From: Candidatus Nanoarchaeia archaeon
Lineage (GTDB): Archaea > Nanoarchaeota > Nanoarchaeia > SCGC-AAA011-G17 > JAFCDX01
Assembly: GCA_028717785.1 (NCBI GenBank)
Contig: JAQUND010000011.1
Span: 1 to 45,903 of the forward strand
Direction of reading: 5' to 3'
Length of the DNA: 45,903 nucleotides
Within the stretch, counting starts at the first letter, position 1; each line of letters starts with the position of its first letter. The translations under genes were made by a program, and so were the position numbers. Shown here piece by piece: positions 1 through 7,365 of this stretch. The notes under the pieces are model-generated. The model searched no databases, was not told the origin of the DNA, and saw nothing but the letters and a program-made list of their open reading frames with translations.

Positions 1-1822
1 TAATAGAACTACCAGTAAGCGTAATTGTTCTTGCTGTAGAATCATAAGTTACAGTTATATTTTCTGGACTTAGAAATCCAGTGGGTTCTTTAGTGTCATT
101 TAAAATAGTACTGTCAAAAACTCCAGTTTCACCTTGAATTCCAGTATTTCCTTGGACACCTGTTTCGCCTTGTAGACCATTAACACCAGTTTGTCCTTGT
201 AATCCAGTATTTCCTTGACTCCCTTGTAACCCTGTATTGCCCTGTAATCCTGTTTCTCCTTGAGCGCCATTAGAGCCTGATAATCCAGTTGTACCTTGAA
301 GACCAGTACTACCCTGTATACCTTGTGAACCCGTTTGCCCTTGTAAGCCAGTTGCGCCCTGAACACCTTGCAGTCCGGTTGCGCCCTGAACACCTTGCAG
401 TCCGGTTGCTCCTTGTATACCAGTCTGTCCCTGTAAACCTGTAGTACCCTCTAAACCAGTAACACCTTGCTGTCCCTCAAGTCCTGTATTTCCTTGATTG
501 CCTTGAAGCCCCGTATCACCCTGCAAACCAGTCTCACCTTGTACCCCTTGAGGTCCTTCAAGACCATCTTCACCCTGCAAACCAGTAACACCCTGAAGTC
601 CATTCAACCCTGTATTACCTTGTGCTCCTGTAAGCCCTGTGTTTCCTTGACTTCCAGTCAAACCTGTCTCGCCTTGGTTGCCATTGACACCTGCTAAACC
701 AGTTTGACCCTGAAGACCTGTTTCGCCCTGTATACCATTAACACCAGTTTGTCCTTGAGCGCCTTGAAGTCCTGTATTGCCTTGAATACCAGTGCCACCC
801 TGGTTGCCCTGTAAGCCAGTAATTCCTTGAAGTCCTGTGTCGCCCTGAAGACCTTGCAACCCAGTATTGCCCTGATCACCTTTTATACCTGTATCACCTT
901 GTAGTCCTGTTTGACCTTGATAACCAGAAAGTCCAGTTGCGCCCTGAACTCCTGTATTTCCTTGAATTCCTGAAAGACCCGTCTGTCCTTCTAAACCCGT
1001 TGACCCTTGTAATCCAGTATGTCCTTGTAAACCTGTAGCACCCTCTAAACCAGTAATGCCTTGCTGCCCTTCAAGTCCTGTATTACCTTGTATACCAGTT
1101 TGACCTTGAACACCTTGTACTCCAGTATTTCCTTGATTGCCTTGAAGTCCCGTATTACCCTGTAAACCAGTCTCGCCTTGTGAACCTTGCAACCCTGTTT
1201 CGCCTTGTAATCCCTGAGTACCAGTTTGACCTTGGAAACCAGTTAAACCTTGTATACCTTGAAGTCCAGTAAAACCTTGCAACCCAGTGTTTCCTTGAGT
1301 GCCAAGTCCTGTTTCTCCTTGTGGTCCTTGTAAACCTGTTGCACCTTGTGTTCCTAACCCTGTCTCACCTTGTAGACCATTTAACCCTGTTGCACCTGGT
1401 AAACCAGTAGCTCCTTGTTCACCACCCCCAGGACCTGTCACACCTTGGACACCAGTATCGCCTTTAAGACCTGTTTCACCTTGAACACCTGAGAGGCCAG
1501 TATCCCCTTGAATGCCTGGTAAACCAGTGACACCCTGTTCTCCACCTCCAGGACCTGTTACACCTTGAATACCTGTTTCACCCTGTATCCCTTGCGAGCC
1601 CGTCGAGCCTTGTATACCTGTACTACCTTGGTTACCTATATTCCCTTGTAAGCCTGTTGCTCCCTGGGGGCCCATCTGACCCGAAACGCCCGTCTGGCCT
1701 TGTAGTCCTGTATTGCCTTGAATACCAGTCTGACCTTGTAGACCCGTGTTTCCTTGGATTCCTGTTTGACCTTGCGGGCCAGTATCCCCATTCTTCCAAC
1801 TTGATCTTGAAAAATGAGACAT
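1..1822 (-). CDS. Collagen-like phage fibre protein, N-terminal 607 residues (C terminus off the left edge)
   Basis: Reading leftwards from an ATG at 1822, one frame stays open to base 1. After about 16 residues it is almost wholly Gly-X-Y triplets, roughly 180 of them, mostly of the type G-L-Q-G-N-T-G with Thr very often in the third position. The register is broken in a few places, for example at two GPGGGEQG segments and at two GLGTQG segments. The repeats stop near base 130 and are followed by a non-collagen segment starting VFDSTILNDTKEPTGFLSPE, the start of a beta-rich domain cut by the window edge. Collagen-like regions form trimeric rods in phage tail fibres, so a host-contact fibre is likely. 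The ATG lies 2 bases after the stop of the upstream gene, with AGGAA as ribosome binding site. Repeat expansion probably changes its length. The fibre role is inferred; the repeat is seen directly. Confidence 0.88.
   Translation of the reverse strand, partial: MSHFSRSSWKNGDTGPQGQTGIQGNTGLQGQTGIQGNTGLQGQTGVSGQMGPQGATGLQGNIGNQGSTGIQGSTGSQGIQGETGIQGVTGPGGGEQGVTGLPGIQGDTGLSGVQGETGLKGDTGVQGVTGPGGGEQGATGLPGATGLNGLQGETGLGTQGATGLQGPQGETGLGTQGNTGLQGFTGLQGIQGLTGFQGQTGTQGLQGETGLQGSQGETGLQGNTGLQGNQGNTGVQGVQGQTGIQGNTGLEGQQGITGLEGATGLQGHTGLQGSTGLEGQTGLSGIQGNTGVQGATGLSGYQGQTGLQGDTGIKGDQGNTGLQGLQGDTGLQGITGLQGNQGGTGIQGNTGLQGAQGQTGVNGIQGETGLQGQTGLAGVNGNQGETGLTGSQGNTGLTGAQGNTGLNGLQGVTGLQGEDGLEGPQGVQGETGLQGDTGLQGNQGNTGLEGQQGVTGLEGTTGLQGQTGIQGATGLQGVQGATGLQGVQGATGLQGQTGSQGIQGSTGLQGTTGLSGSNGAQGETGLQGNTGLQGSQGNTGLQGQTGVNGLQGETGVQGNTGIQGETGVFDSTILNDTKEPTGFLSPENITVTYDSTARTITLTGSSI
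351..404. repeat. Exact 27-bp tandem duplication inside the collagen-like gene
   Basis: Bases 351-377 and 378-404 are identical, and five more bases of a third copy follow. The unit encodes nine residues, three Gly-X-Y triplets. Exact identity at the DNA level, while other triplets use varied codons, indicates a recent in-frame duplication. Confidence 0.9.
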
Positions 1823-1824
1823 TT

Positions 1825-2157
1825 TTATTCCTCGGTCTCTAAATTAAAATGACCAATAATTCGAACATCTGTCAAACTTCCTGTACTTATCAAAGAAATC
1901 CCAGTAGCCTGTTTAATTTTCTTGTCAGCAGCATAATATTGTTTAGGATAAATCGGAATACCCGATGTTAAAGTAGCAACTCCCCCTGAAATATTTAAAA
2001 AAATAGTAGCAGTTTCAGAATTGTTTGCTATTTCAAAAGCAACAACATCTTGGGAAAAATTAATAGTACTACTTGTCAAACCAATCAATCTTGACATATC
2101 TTCAGAATCTACAGTTTGGTCTTGACGTACTGGCATCGAACGACTATATTCTGCCAT
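1825..2157 (-). CDS. Small virion-associated protein of unknown function (110 aa)
   Basis: I do not recognise a family. The protein is 110 residues, has no Cys, no membrane segment, and alternating hydrophobic/polar stretches suggesting a beta-sandwich (for example VVAFEIANNSETATIFLNIS). It sits directly upstream of the collagen-like fibre gene, its stop codon only 2 bases before the fibre ATG, so the two are almost certainly co-translated. That position suggests a fibre-attachment or baseplate component, which is inference from location only. The start ATG at 2157 follows a GGAG-type ribosome binding site. Confidence 0.7.
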   Translation of the reverse strand: MAEYSRSMPVRQDQTVDSEDMSRLIGLTSSTINFSQDVVAFEIANNSETATIFLNISGGVATLTSGIPIYPKQYYAADKKIKQATGISLISTGSLTDVRIIGHFNLETEE

Positions 2158-2166
2158 ATTTTCTCC

Positions 2167-2811
2167 TTAAAACCTTGTTCCCTTATCTTCTAAGAACTTT
2201 TTCATCATATGCATTATTGCTAAAACTGCTGCATCATTTTTGTTTCGCATCGAATTCCAAATTTTTTCTACAGTCACACCAGGATTTAAAAGATTTATTG
2301 TCTGTTTTGAATTCATTGCTTGTTCTGATAAAAGTTCTATGATTGCTTCTATTTTTATGTTTACATTCTCTATTGATTCATTTGAGTCTTTAATTTTCCT
2401 ATTTAAAATCGATATACTATTTTTTAGAATTTTTAAAGCTTCTTCTGATTGTGTTTCTTTTTCATCAACCTGAACTTCTAAATCTTTATGATATTCGACT
2501 AATTCTTTTAAAGTATCTTCAATTAAAACAAATTTTTCGTTTTTCTTTACAAGTCCTTCAATTGTTTTTTGATTCTCAGTTTGTTTCTCAACAAGTTCTT
2601 CTACTGTTTTTTTGAGATTCGAAATCTCTTGTCCTTCATGTCCGCTAAGATATGCTTCAGCTATTTGTTGTTTACTCAAACCCAATTCTTCAAGAGTTTT
2701 CAGATCGCTTGAATAAATTATGCCTGAATGCTTGTCATAACAAAAATTCAAATATTTCTTAAAAAACCCAATTTTAAAACTAGTACCAACTTTGTACGAA
2801 TACATACTCAT
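2167..2811 (-). CDS. Coiled-coil protein of unknown function, tail/baseplate region (214 aa)
   Basis: No family recognised. Residues about 1-60 look globular and include an aromatic-rich segment and a helix around LSKQQIAEAYLSG. Residues about 60-165 are rich in Glu, Lys and Leu with heptad spacing and read as a long coiled coil. The C terminus (about 175-214) returns to a short amphipathic helical region with several Met. The gene lies between two beta-rich structural candidates and shares their transcription direction, so a trimeric or dimeric tail/fibre accessory is plausible. Function is not known. Confidence 0.7.
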   Translation of the reverse strand: MSMYSYKVGTSFKIGFFKKYLNFCYDKHSGIIYSSDLKTLEELGLSKQQIAEAYLSGHEGQEISNLKKTVEELVEKQTENQKTIEGLVKKNEKFVLIEDTLKELVEYHKDLEVQVDEKETQSEEALKILKNSISILNRKIKDSNESIENVNIKIEAIIELLSEQAMNSKQTINLLNPGVTVEKIWNSMRNKNDAAVLAIMHMMKKFLEDKGTRF

Positions 2812-2837
2812 CTTCCTTAATTTTTTAATTAATTTTT

Positions 2838-3728
2838 TTAATATGTATAGCCAAACAAACCAGACTCATATCCCTGATTACTAACTTCTGTGTGATATGC
2901 TGTAACAGTAACTGTTGTTCCTGCAGGACATTGAACTGATTTGTCTGAGAAGTCAAACAAAACATTACGATTATTCCAACTATTGCGCAAAGCACAAATA
3001 GTTATTCCATTTAATTTCACTCTAAAAAGAGCATCAGCAGTACCTGTACAAAAAATTCTTTCAAGATAATAAGCTGCAGCATTAACATAAGAAAGTATTG
3101 TTGTCTCTGTGTTCGGGACAACAACTGGTGTTTCAACAAAACTACGAATTCTAGATACAGTTGAAGGATCTTCAGAAACTATCAATCGTCTATTATTGTC
3201 GACAAGTAAATACTCTAATGTAGTGCCATCAGATAGAGCAGCGACTTTTACATTTTCAAGTGTAATATCGCCAATAGTTACACTAGCATCAACTTTTAAC
3301 TTACCATCATCGGTTATTAGAAGTTTTTGCCAATGTTGTGAAGTTTCATCCCAGGCAAATACATGGGAATTAGCTTCCTGTTGTTCACCTTCAAGATGAA
3401 AATCTACCGTTGCAGGATATATTGTAGCATAAGGAGAAAGATTGATATCACTCTCTACATAAGAAGGATCTATAGCTGTAAGTTTGAAATAATATCGAAC
3501 ATTTGGTGGTACAGGTACATCAGAATCTTTTACAAGAGTACAAACTTTATTTTTGTAATTTTTGTCAACTAGATTAGGAATACCAGTTTTTACTAATGTG
3601 TAAATACCTGCAGGAGTAGCAGAACTATAAAGATTATAGCTTTTTGCTTCAGACTTAGTTAAAGGGATCCAGCCAAAAAATATATCCCCATTTCGACGGT
3701 ACAAAACTTGTAATCTAGGTGCCGCCAT
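2838..3728 (-). CDS. Baseplate/tail structural protein with Fn3-like N-terminal domain (296 aa)
   Basis: The first ~110 residues look like a fibronectin type III-like fold: a strand with YRRNGDIFFGWIPL, a YNLYSS.TPAGIYTLVKTG segment, and RYYFKLTAIDPS near the end. A middle segment around FAWDETSQHWQKLLITDDGK is followed by a short helical/strand linker and a C-terminal beta-rich domain (about 200-296) with a strand-like repeat of V and T residues. The N-terminal half is paralogous to the gene at 3847-4278. Such domains are common in phage baseplate and fibre proteins. It is the first gene after a strong terminator (3792-3819), so it probably starts a separate transcript. The assignment to baseplate/tail is inference from fold-like pattern and position. 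Confidence 0.65.
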   Translation of the reverse strand: MAAPRLQVLYRRNGDIFFGWIPLTKSEAKSYNLYSSATPAGIYTLVKTGIPNLVDKNYKNKVCTLVKDSDVPVPPNVRYYFKLTAIDPSYVESDINLSPYATIYPATVDFHLEGEQQEANSHVFAWDETSQHWQKLLITDDGKLKVDASVTIGDITLENVKVAALSDGTTLEYLLVDNNRRLIVSEDPSTVSRIRSFVETPVVVPNTETTILSYVNAAAYYLERIFCTGTADALFRVKLNGITICALRNSWNNRNVLFDFSDKSVQCPAGTTVTVTAYHTEVSNQGYESGLFGYTY

Positions 3729-3791
3729 TTTACTTCTCCTTCGGTTGGCAAAGACGTGTGTTCGTCTATTTCTTGTTAGTCCGAAGTTCTT

Positions 3792-3819
3792 AAAAAAGGG
3801 TTAGATTCCTCTAACCCTT
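3792..3819 (-). terminator. Rho-independent terminator after the 143-aa Fn3-like gene
   Basis: On the minus strand a perfect 10-bp stem (AAGGGTTAGA / TCTAACCCTT) is closed by the GNRA loop GGAA and followed by six T. It lies 28 bases downstream of the stop of the gene at 3847-4278 and about 60 bases upstream of the gene starting at 3728. Confidence 0.92.
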
Positions 3820-3846
3820 AATATTCAAAGAACTTTCAAATCAAAA

Positions 3847-4278
3847 TTATGTGCCAACTGTTGTTGTCACAACATTCCCGTCAGCATCAACAGAAACAGG
3901 TATAAATCTTTGTGTATCTTTATTAAAACCATATACGACTGAAAACTCTTTAGGGATAATTGTCTCTACTCTCGTTGGAATTGTCAAAGGTCCTTCCATT
4001 GCACCTTCAGTTCCTCCAGTAACAGGAGCGAGTTCTATATAATTCCTTGCATTGTCGTCCCAATTAACAAGAGTTTCAGTACTGAATTCGAAAACAATTT
4101 TGCCTCTAGTAGCAGGTGCATTTGATGGCTGATTAACAGCAGAGCCAAACAAAGTGTAGACACCACTCGGAGCATCTGAATAATAGAAATTAAAAGAATC
4201 TACACCCGCTCTATAATCGACAAAAAGACGAATCAATTGTCTCAACCTATAAATTATCTGTACACCTTGTATTGCCAT
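3847..4278 (-). CDS. Fn3-like structural protein, short paralogue (143 aa)
   Basis: This 143-residue protein aligns by eye with the first part of the 296-residue product of 2838-3728. Matching pieces are YRLRQLIRLFVDY against YRRNGDIFFGWIP, FYYSDAPSGVYTLFGSA against LYSSATPAGIYTLVKTG, and VYGFNKDTQRFIPVSVDADG against VFAWDETSQHWQKLLITDDG. It lacks the C-terminal beta domain. Its ATG directly abuts the stop codon of the upstream gene (GCA TAA ATG), so translation is coupled. A tail or baseplate role is inferred. The pair probably arose by duplication followed by C-terminal gain or loss. Confidence 0.65.
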   Translation of the reverse strand: MAIQGVQIIYRLRQLIRLFVDYRAGVDSFNFYYSDAPSGVYTLFGSAVNQPSNAPATRGKIVFEFSTETLVNWDDNARNYIELAPVTGGTEGAMEGPLTIPTRVETIIPKEFSVVYGFNKDTQRFIPVSVDADGNVVTTTVGT

Positions 4279-4947
4279 TTATGCTTCCTGGCTTGTTGTT
4301 TCTAATTTTCTACGTCTTCTTATGCGTTTTTCAATTTCCTGACTTATTTGTTCTTTAGCTTCATGCTTTTTTTCATCAAAATTTGGAGTTGCCAATTGGA
4401 TATCATCAGCTCCTATTTCTTTTGCAAGATTTGCTATAACATCTTTCTTAGGTGGCTCTACTACAACTTCTCTTCTTGCTTGAGTTTGAATTGGACTCCT
4501 AAGAAGCTCATCAGGCCCTTTTGTTGTAACATCAGCTTGACGTTCTCTCATTCTTCGTTCAGCTGCATTAAAATTTGGTATTACAGGTTTATCTTCTTCT
4601 TTCTGTTTTTGCATCGGAGCTTTAGGTTTAAAACTTTTTCCAGCTTGACGAGATTCTAGACTTTTGTTTGTTTCCTTTGCATCAACAGAAGTTTTTATTG
4701 GTGTTTTCTTTTGAAGAACAATCTCTTCTTTTTCTTCTATGGGTTTAGATTTAGGAATTGAAATATACTGTGATGCTTCCTCCTCTGTGACTTCTGTCAT
4801 CCATTTTGCTTTCAGAGAAGCTGAAATCCCTTTTGAAGCATCACAAGTATATTTATCAAAATAAAAATACTCATCAGTCTGTATTTTTCTGTTCAAATCC
4901 GTTAGTCTAAAGCCACCTAACCGATTACACTTGAAGAAACGATACAT
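4279..4947 (-). CDS. Lys/Glu-rich low-complexity protein in the head-tail region (222 aa)
   Basis: I do not recognise a family. The first ~55 residues look folded (MYRFFKCNRLGGFRLTDLN and an aromatic segment with one Cys). Residues ~65-150 are rich in Lys, Glu, Gln and Pro and look disordered. The C-terminal ~60 residues form a charged helix ending in RIRRRRK. The stop codon touches the start of the next gene, so the genes are coupled. The composition resembles phage internal or assembly proteins, but no function can be assigned. Confidence 0.65.
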   Translation of the reverse strand: MYRFFKCNRLGGFRLTDLNRKIQTDEYFYFDKYTCDASKGISASLKAKWMTEVTEEEASQYISIPKSKPIEEKEEIVLQKKTPIKTSVDAKETNKSLESRQAGKSFKPKAPMQKQKEEDKPVIPNFNAAERRMRERQADVTTKGPDELLRSPIQTQARREVVVEPPKKDVIANLAKEIGADDIQLATPNFDEKKHEAKEQISQEIEKRIRRRRKLETTSQEA

Positions 4948-4985
4948 ATTAATCTCCCTAAATCTTAATTTTAATTTTTTATAGA

Positions 4986-5504
4986 TTATGCTGTTGCTGC
5001 TTTACCGATTTCATTTCTCTTATCATCAAATGTACCAGGACCAATAGAAATCCATTCTTCATCACCTAATTGAGATGAAGCAAAAGCCGCAGGATCATCT
5101 TTATTCGGATCATGTTCAATTGGATGTGATGCCTCTTTACCAGCAGGATCTAACCAATCTTCGGTGCCCATCTCCATAGACATAGGATCATCAGTGTCTT
5201 CCCAAGCTTTTTCTTCATCGTAGTCATCATCAGCCATTTCTTCAACGCCCGACTGATATGCTTCTTCCATTTTACCAAGAGCTTCAAGTTCTCTTGAAAT
5301 TCTCATAAGTTTCTTGGCAAGTCTCTTTTTTCTGTTTGCAATGGAAGCAGCTCTATGAGCAGGATCTCTCTTGTCATTACCCCAGTTATTCTCCGGAGCA
5401 ACTTCTTGTTCATGATCCAATCCAACCTGCGGTCCATCATAACCAATCGCTTCACGGCATGCGCCAATCTCATCGAGATATGAAGCCTGTTTCTTTTCCA
5501 TCAT
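4986..5504 (-). CDS. Acidic protein with a GKEASHPIE motif, unknown function (172 aa)
   Basis: No family recognised. A basic helical patch at residues ~56-75 (ANRKKRLAKKLMRISRELEA) is followed by a strongly acidic stretch (~88-118) and a Gly/Pro-containing C terminus. Residues 121-133 (GKEASHPIEHDPN) closely resemble residues 343-356 of the prohead protease at 11466-13208 (GKKEATHPIENESG), a similarity not explained by overall homology. Two consecutive Met codons start the frame and a GGAGGA-type site precedes them. The position among head genes suggests a virion or assembly protein. Confidence 0.7.
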   Translation of the reverse strand: MMEKKQASYLDEIGACREAIGYDGPQVGLDHEQEVAPENNWGNDKRDPAHRAASIANRKKRLAKKLMRISRELEALGKMEEAYQSGVEEMADDDYDEEKAWEDTDDPMSMEMGTEDWLDPAGKEASHPIEHDPNKDDPAAFASSQLGDEEWISIGPGTFDDKRNEIGKAATA

Positions 5505-5545
5505 TATCCTCCTTAGGAAATGTCTTAATTTGTTTTATGTGAAAA

Positions 5546-5836
5546 TCATCCAAAACGATGATAATGTCTTAATCCTCTACGACGTTTTAATTGTGTTCTA
5601 TGTATTGAACGATATCTTTTCATTCTTGTTCTTAATTTTTGTCTATGTGTTTTATAGTAGAGTTTTCTCTTTGTTCTTGTAGTTCCTCTACTTTTTCTTG
5701 GCCTTTTAATTCTAAATCGATAACGAGCTGCCACTTCCATTGCAACTTTATCAAGTATGTCAGCTAGATCTGCGCGATTATATTTGTCTTCTAATTCGTC
5801 AGCATAATCATGCAATTTTGCTAGAATAGAGAACAT
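5546..5836 (-). CDS. Highly basic, protamine-like small protein (96 aa)
   Basis: The start is set at the ATG at 5836, preceded by GGAGG at 7-8 bases. An upstream extension would lie wholly inside the neighbouring endonuclease gene and gives an implausible hydrophobic leader. Residues 1-40 form an acidic amphipathic helical region (ADLADILDKVAMEVAARY). Residues ~41-96 are extremely rich in Arg and Lys (KRPRKSRGTTRTKRK, RTQLKRRRGLRHYHR) with almost no acidic residues. This resembles small DNA- or RNA-binding proteins packaged with nucleic acid. The fusion of a helical tag to a poly-basic tail suggests an internal head protein that condenses DNA, but that is inference. The gene starts inside the 3' end of the homing-endonuclease gene by 29 bases. 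Confidence 0.65.
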   Translation of the reverse strand: MFSILAKLHDYADELEDKYNRADLADILDKVAMEVAARYRFRIKRPRKSRGTTRTKRKLYYKTHRQKLRTRMKRYRSIHRTQLKRRRGLRHYHRFG

Positions 5837-6857
5837 CAGTCGCCTCCGAATCATATCTATATAAAAAATTAAAACAAGACAAAATCTCATTACAAGTACA
5901 AGCAAATTTCATTTTATAGACACATAATTCATCTACAATAGCAAAATCTAATTTGTTTTGTTGACAAAACTTTCTTGCGGCATCGAATTTTAAATGATTA
6001 TTTTCAGTATCTATAAAAACACTTGGTTTTATTTCGATTAAAATGCAATTATTTTTAAGACAAATTAAAACATCAGGAACATAATTTCTTATATAATCTT
6101 TTAGATAAGGTATACGAATAGGTTCGACATAATAACCAATAACATCATCAAATTTTTCTAAAGATTCGAATACTTGTAATTCCAGACTTGATCTATAATA
6201 AAATTTTAAATTGTTCTTATGTGATTTGAAAAACCCAGTTTTGTATTTTGAACGTTTATCTATTTTTTCTAACATTTTTGCTGAAGCAATTGAAATCTTT
6301 GATCTTGCTTCTAAAGTATGATGTTTGCCAAAAAAACCATTATTTTTTCCAGAATTAGCTTTACTTATTTTTTGCTTTGTATCATAAGAATGATAATAAC
6401 CATTTTGTTCGGCAGTTTTCTTTCTTGTTTTTTTATTTTTTTCAATTGCATCTAGAGTTGGTTTTTTCCCAAACATCCAACTCCCAAATTTTCTATCTTT
6501 TGCTATTTTAGACATTTTCTTTGAGAATTTTAAAAGTCTTGTATCAGTTTCTTTTGTTAAACCCTTAGACCATGATACATGACCTTCGTGTTTTCTGCCC
6601 TTGTTACTTCTAGAAATAGCTTGATTATGTTGAGTCGTATTAGATTTGTGTCTTCTTGCATGCCCTTTTATAAACTTTATTCCAAGTCTCATTTTCTCCC
6701 AAGAAATAATTTTCCCGCATCCGCAAAGACAATAACAAAAAGTTGATTCTAAAGTCTTTCTACAATTATCACAAAATTTTGTCCGATTTGAATTTGCTTG
6801 GAATTCATTAGAACATTTAGAGCAAACTTTGCGAATTTTATTTTTTAGAACTCTCAT
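5808..6857 (-). CDS. Free-standing homing-endonuclease-like protein: zinc finger, NUMOD3 repeats, PD-(D/E)XK nuclease (349 aa)
   Basis: Residues 12-32 hold a C2C2 zinc finger (CSKC and CDNC), followed by CLCGCG at 43-48. Residues ~160-190 contain a NUMOD3-type DNA-binding motif (SKANSGKNNGFFGKHH, then TLEARSKIS), with related Lys/Gly-rich segments before it. The C-terminal ~125 residues carry a TnsA/Vsr-like nuclease core: RSSLELQ with E226, YVPDV with D262, and IEIK with E275 and K277. This combination is typical of phage homing endonucleases that cut cognate sites and spread by repair. The gene overlaps both neighbours (20 bases at its start, 29 at its end), as expected of an inserted free-standing element. 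A decayed relative lies at 10541-10812. Cut site and activity are unknown. Confidence 0.75.
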   Translation of the reverse strand: MRVLKNKIRKVCSKCSNEFQANSNRTKFCDNCRKTLESTFCYCLCGCGKIISWEKMRLGIKFIKGHARRHKSNTTQHNQAISRSNKGRKHEGHVSWSKGLTKETDTRLLKFSKKMSKIAKDRKFGSWMFGKKPTLDAIEKNKKTRKKTAEQNGYYHSYDTKQKISKANSGKNNGFFGKHHTLEARSKISIASAKMLEKIDKRSKYKTGFFKSHKNNLKFYYRSSLELQVFESLEKFDDVIGYYVEPIRIPYLKDYIRNYVPDVLICLKNNCILIEIKPSVFIDTENNHLKFDAARKFCQQNKLDFAIVDELCVYKMKFACTCNEILSCFNFLYRYDSEATDVLYSSKIA

Positions 6858-7212
6858 TTTTGCTCTTCTTGATCTTTTCTTCCATTTGTTTTAATAAAGT
6901 ATAATAAAGTTCCCCATCTGATTCTGCAAGATGGTCCAAGGCAATTCGCTTTGTTACATCTTCATCAGGTGTATGCTCTTTCTCTACTTCAATCCCCATT
7001 TTCAATTCATTTTGATCGACATCTTCTTCACTAATCCCTTTTTCATTTGCTCTCCCGCTTGTAAGAAATGTTACAAACTTTGTTGCAAGTTTATAAATTT
7101 CAGCTTCAACTTCATGCACATCATAATCCTGAGCTTCTGCCCATGCATGCAGATCAGCATCTTTAGGGTTAGGATTAAGTTTTAGAAAAAATATTATGTC
7201 TTCTCTTAACAT
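6838..7212 (-). CDS. DUF5661-like protein (124 aa)
   Basis: Residues ~68-112 (DVDQNELKMGIEVEKEHTPD, then a TKRIALDHLAE helix and YYTLLKQMEE) match my memory of the DUF5661 family, in which a conserved GxxVExEHT motif precedes an ALDHL helix. DUF5661 occurs in phages and bacteria, and its function is not established. The N-terminal part (~1-60) is a helical region (IFFLKLNPNPKDADLHAWAE). The gene is immediately upstream of the homing-endonuclease gene and overlaps it by 20 bases. A promoter-like motif (7248-7264) lies 35 bases upstream of its ATG, with AGAGG as ribosome binding site. Confidence 0.7.
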   Translation of the reverse strand: MLREDIIFFLKLNPNPKDADLHAWAEAQDYDVHEVEAEIYKLATKFVTFLTSGRANEKGISEEDVDQNELKMGIEVEKEHTPDEDVTKRIALDHLAESDGELYYTLLKQMEEKIKKSKNESSKK

Positions 7213-7247
7213 TATAAAACCTCTTACAAGTTATTAGAGCACTACTA

Positions 7248-7264
7248 ATAAAAACAGTAGAATA
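7248..7264 (-). promoter_or_regulatory. Candidate phage promoter motif upstream of the DUF5661-like gene
   Basis: The minus strand reads TATTCTACTGTTTTTAT, a variant of the recurring motif TTTTCTAWAGTTTTTAT. It lies 35 bases upstream of the ATG at 7212 and just downstream of the capsid gene terminator, where a new transcript would be expected. Confidence 0.5.
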
Positions 7265-7309
7265 TTCAACATTAGAATGCAAATAAAATATGATGCAATT
7301 ATTTCAAAC

Positions 7310-7341
7310 AAAAAGCCCCGCCTTGTTTCCAGGGCAGGGCT
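7310..7341 (-). terminator. Rho-independent terminator after the capsid gene
   Basis: On the minus strand AGCCCTGCC pairs with GGCGGGGCT (one U.G wobble), followed by TTTTTG. It starts 25 bases after the capsid gene stop. The G-U pair forms only in minus-strand RNA, which fixes the orientation. Confidence 0.9.
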
Positions 7342-7365
7342 CAAAACTAATAATATTTCAATTAG

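Noticed and set aside
1..1800. CRISPR-like or iteron-like repeats
   Set aside because: The repeats are of codon triplets encoding Gly-X-Y, with no conserved DNA repeat and unique spacers, and no cas genes are seen.
100..1842. Several frames of 60-97 residues on both strands in the fibre region
   Set aside because: They are alternative frames of the Gly-X-Y repeat DNA. The continuous minus-strand frame from 1822 explains the whole region.
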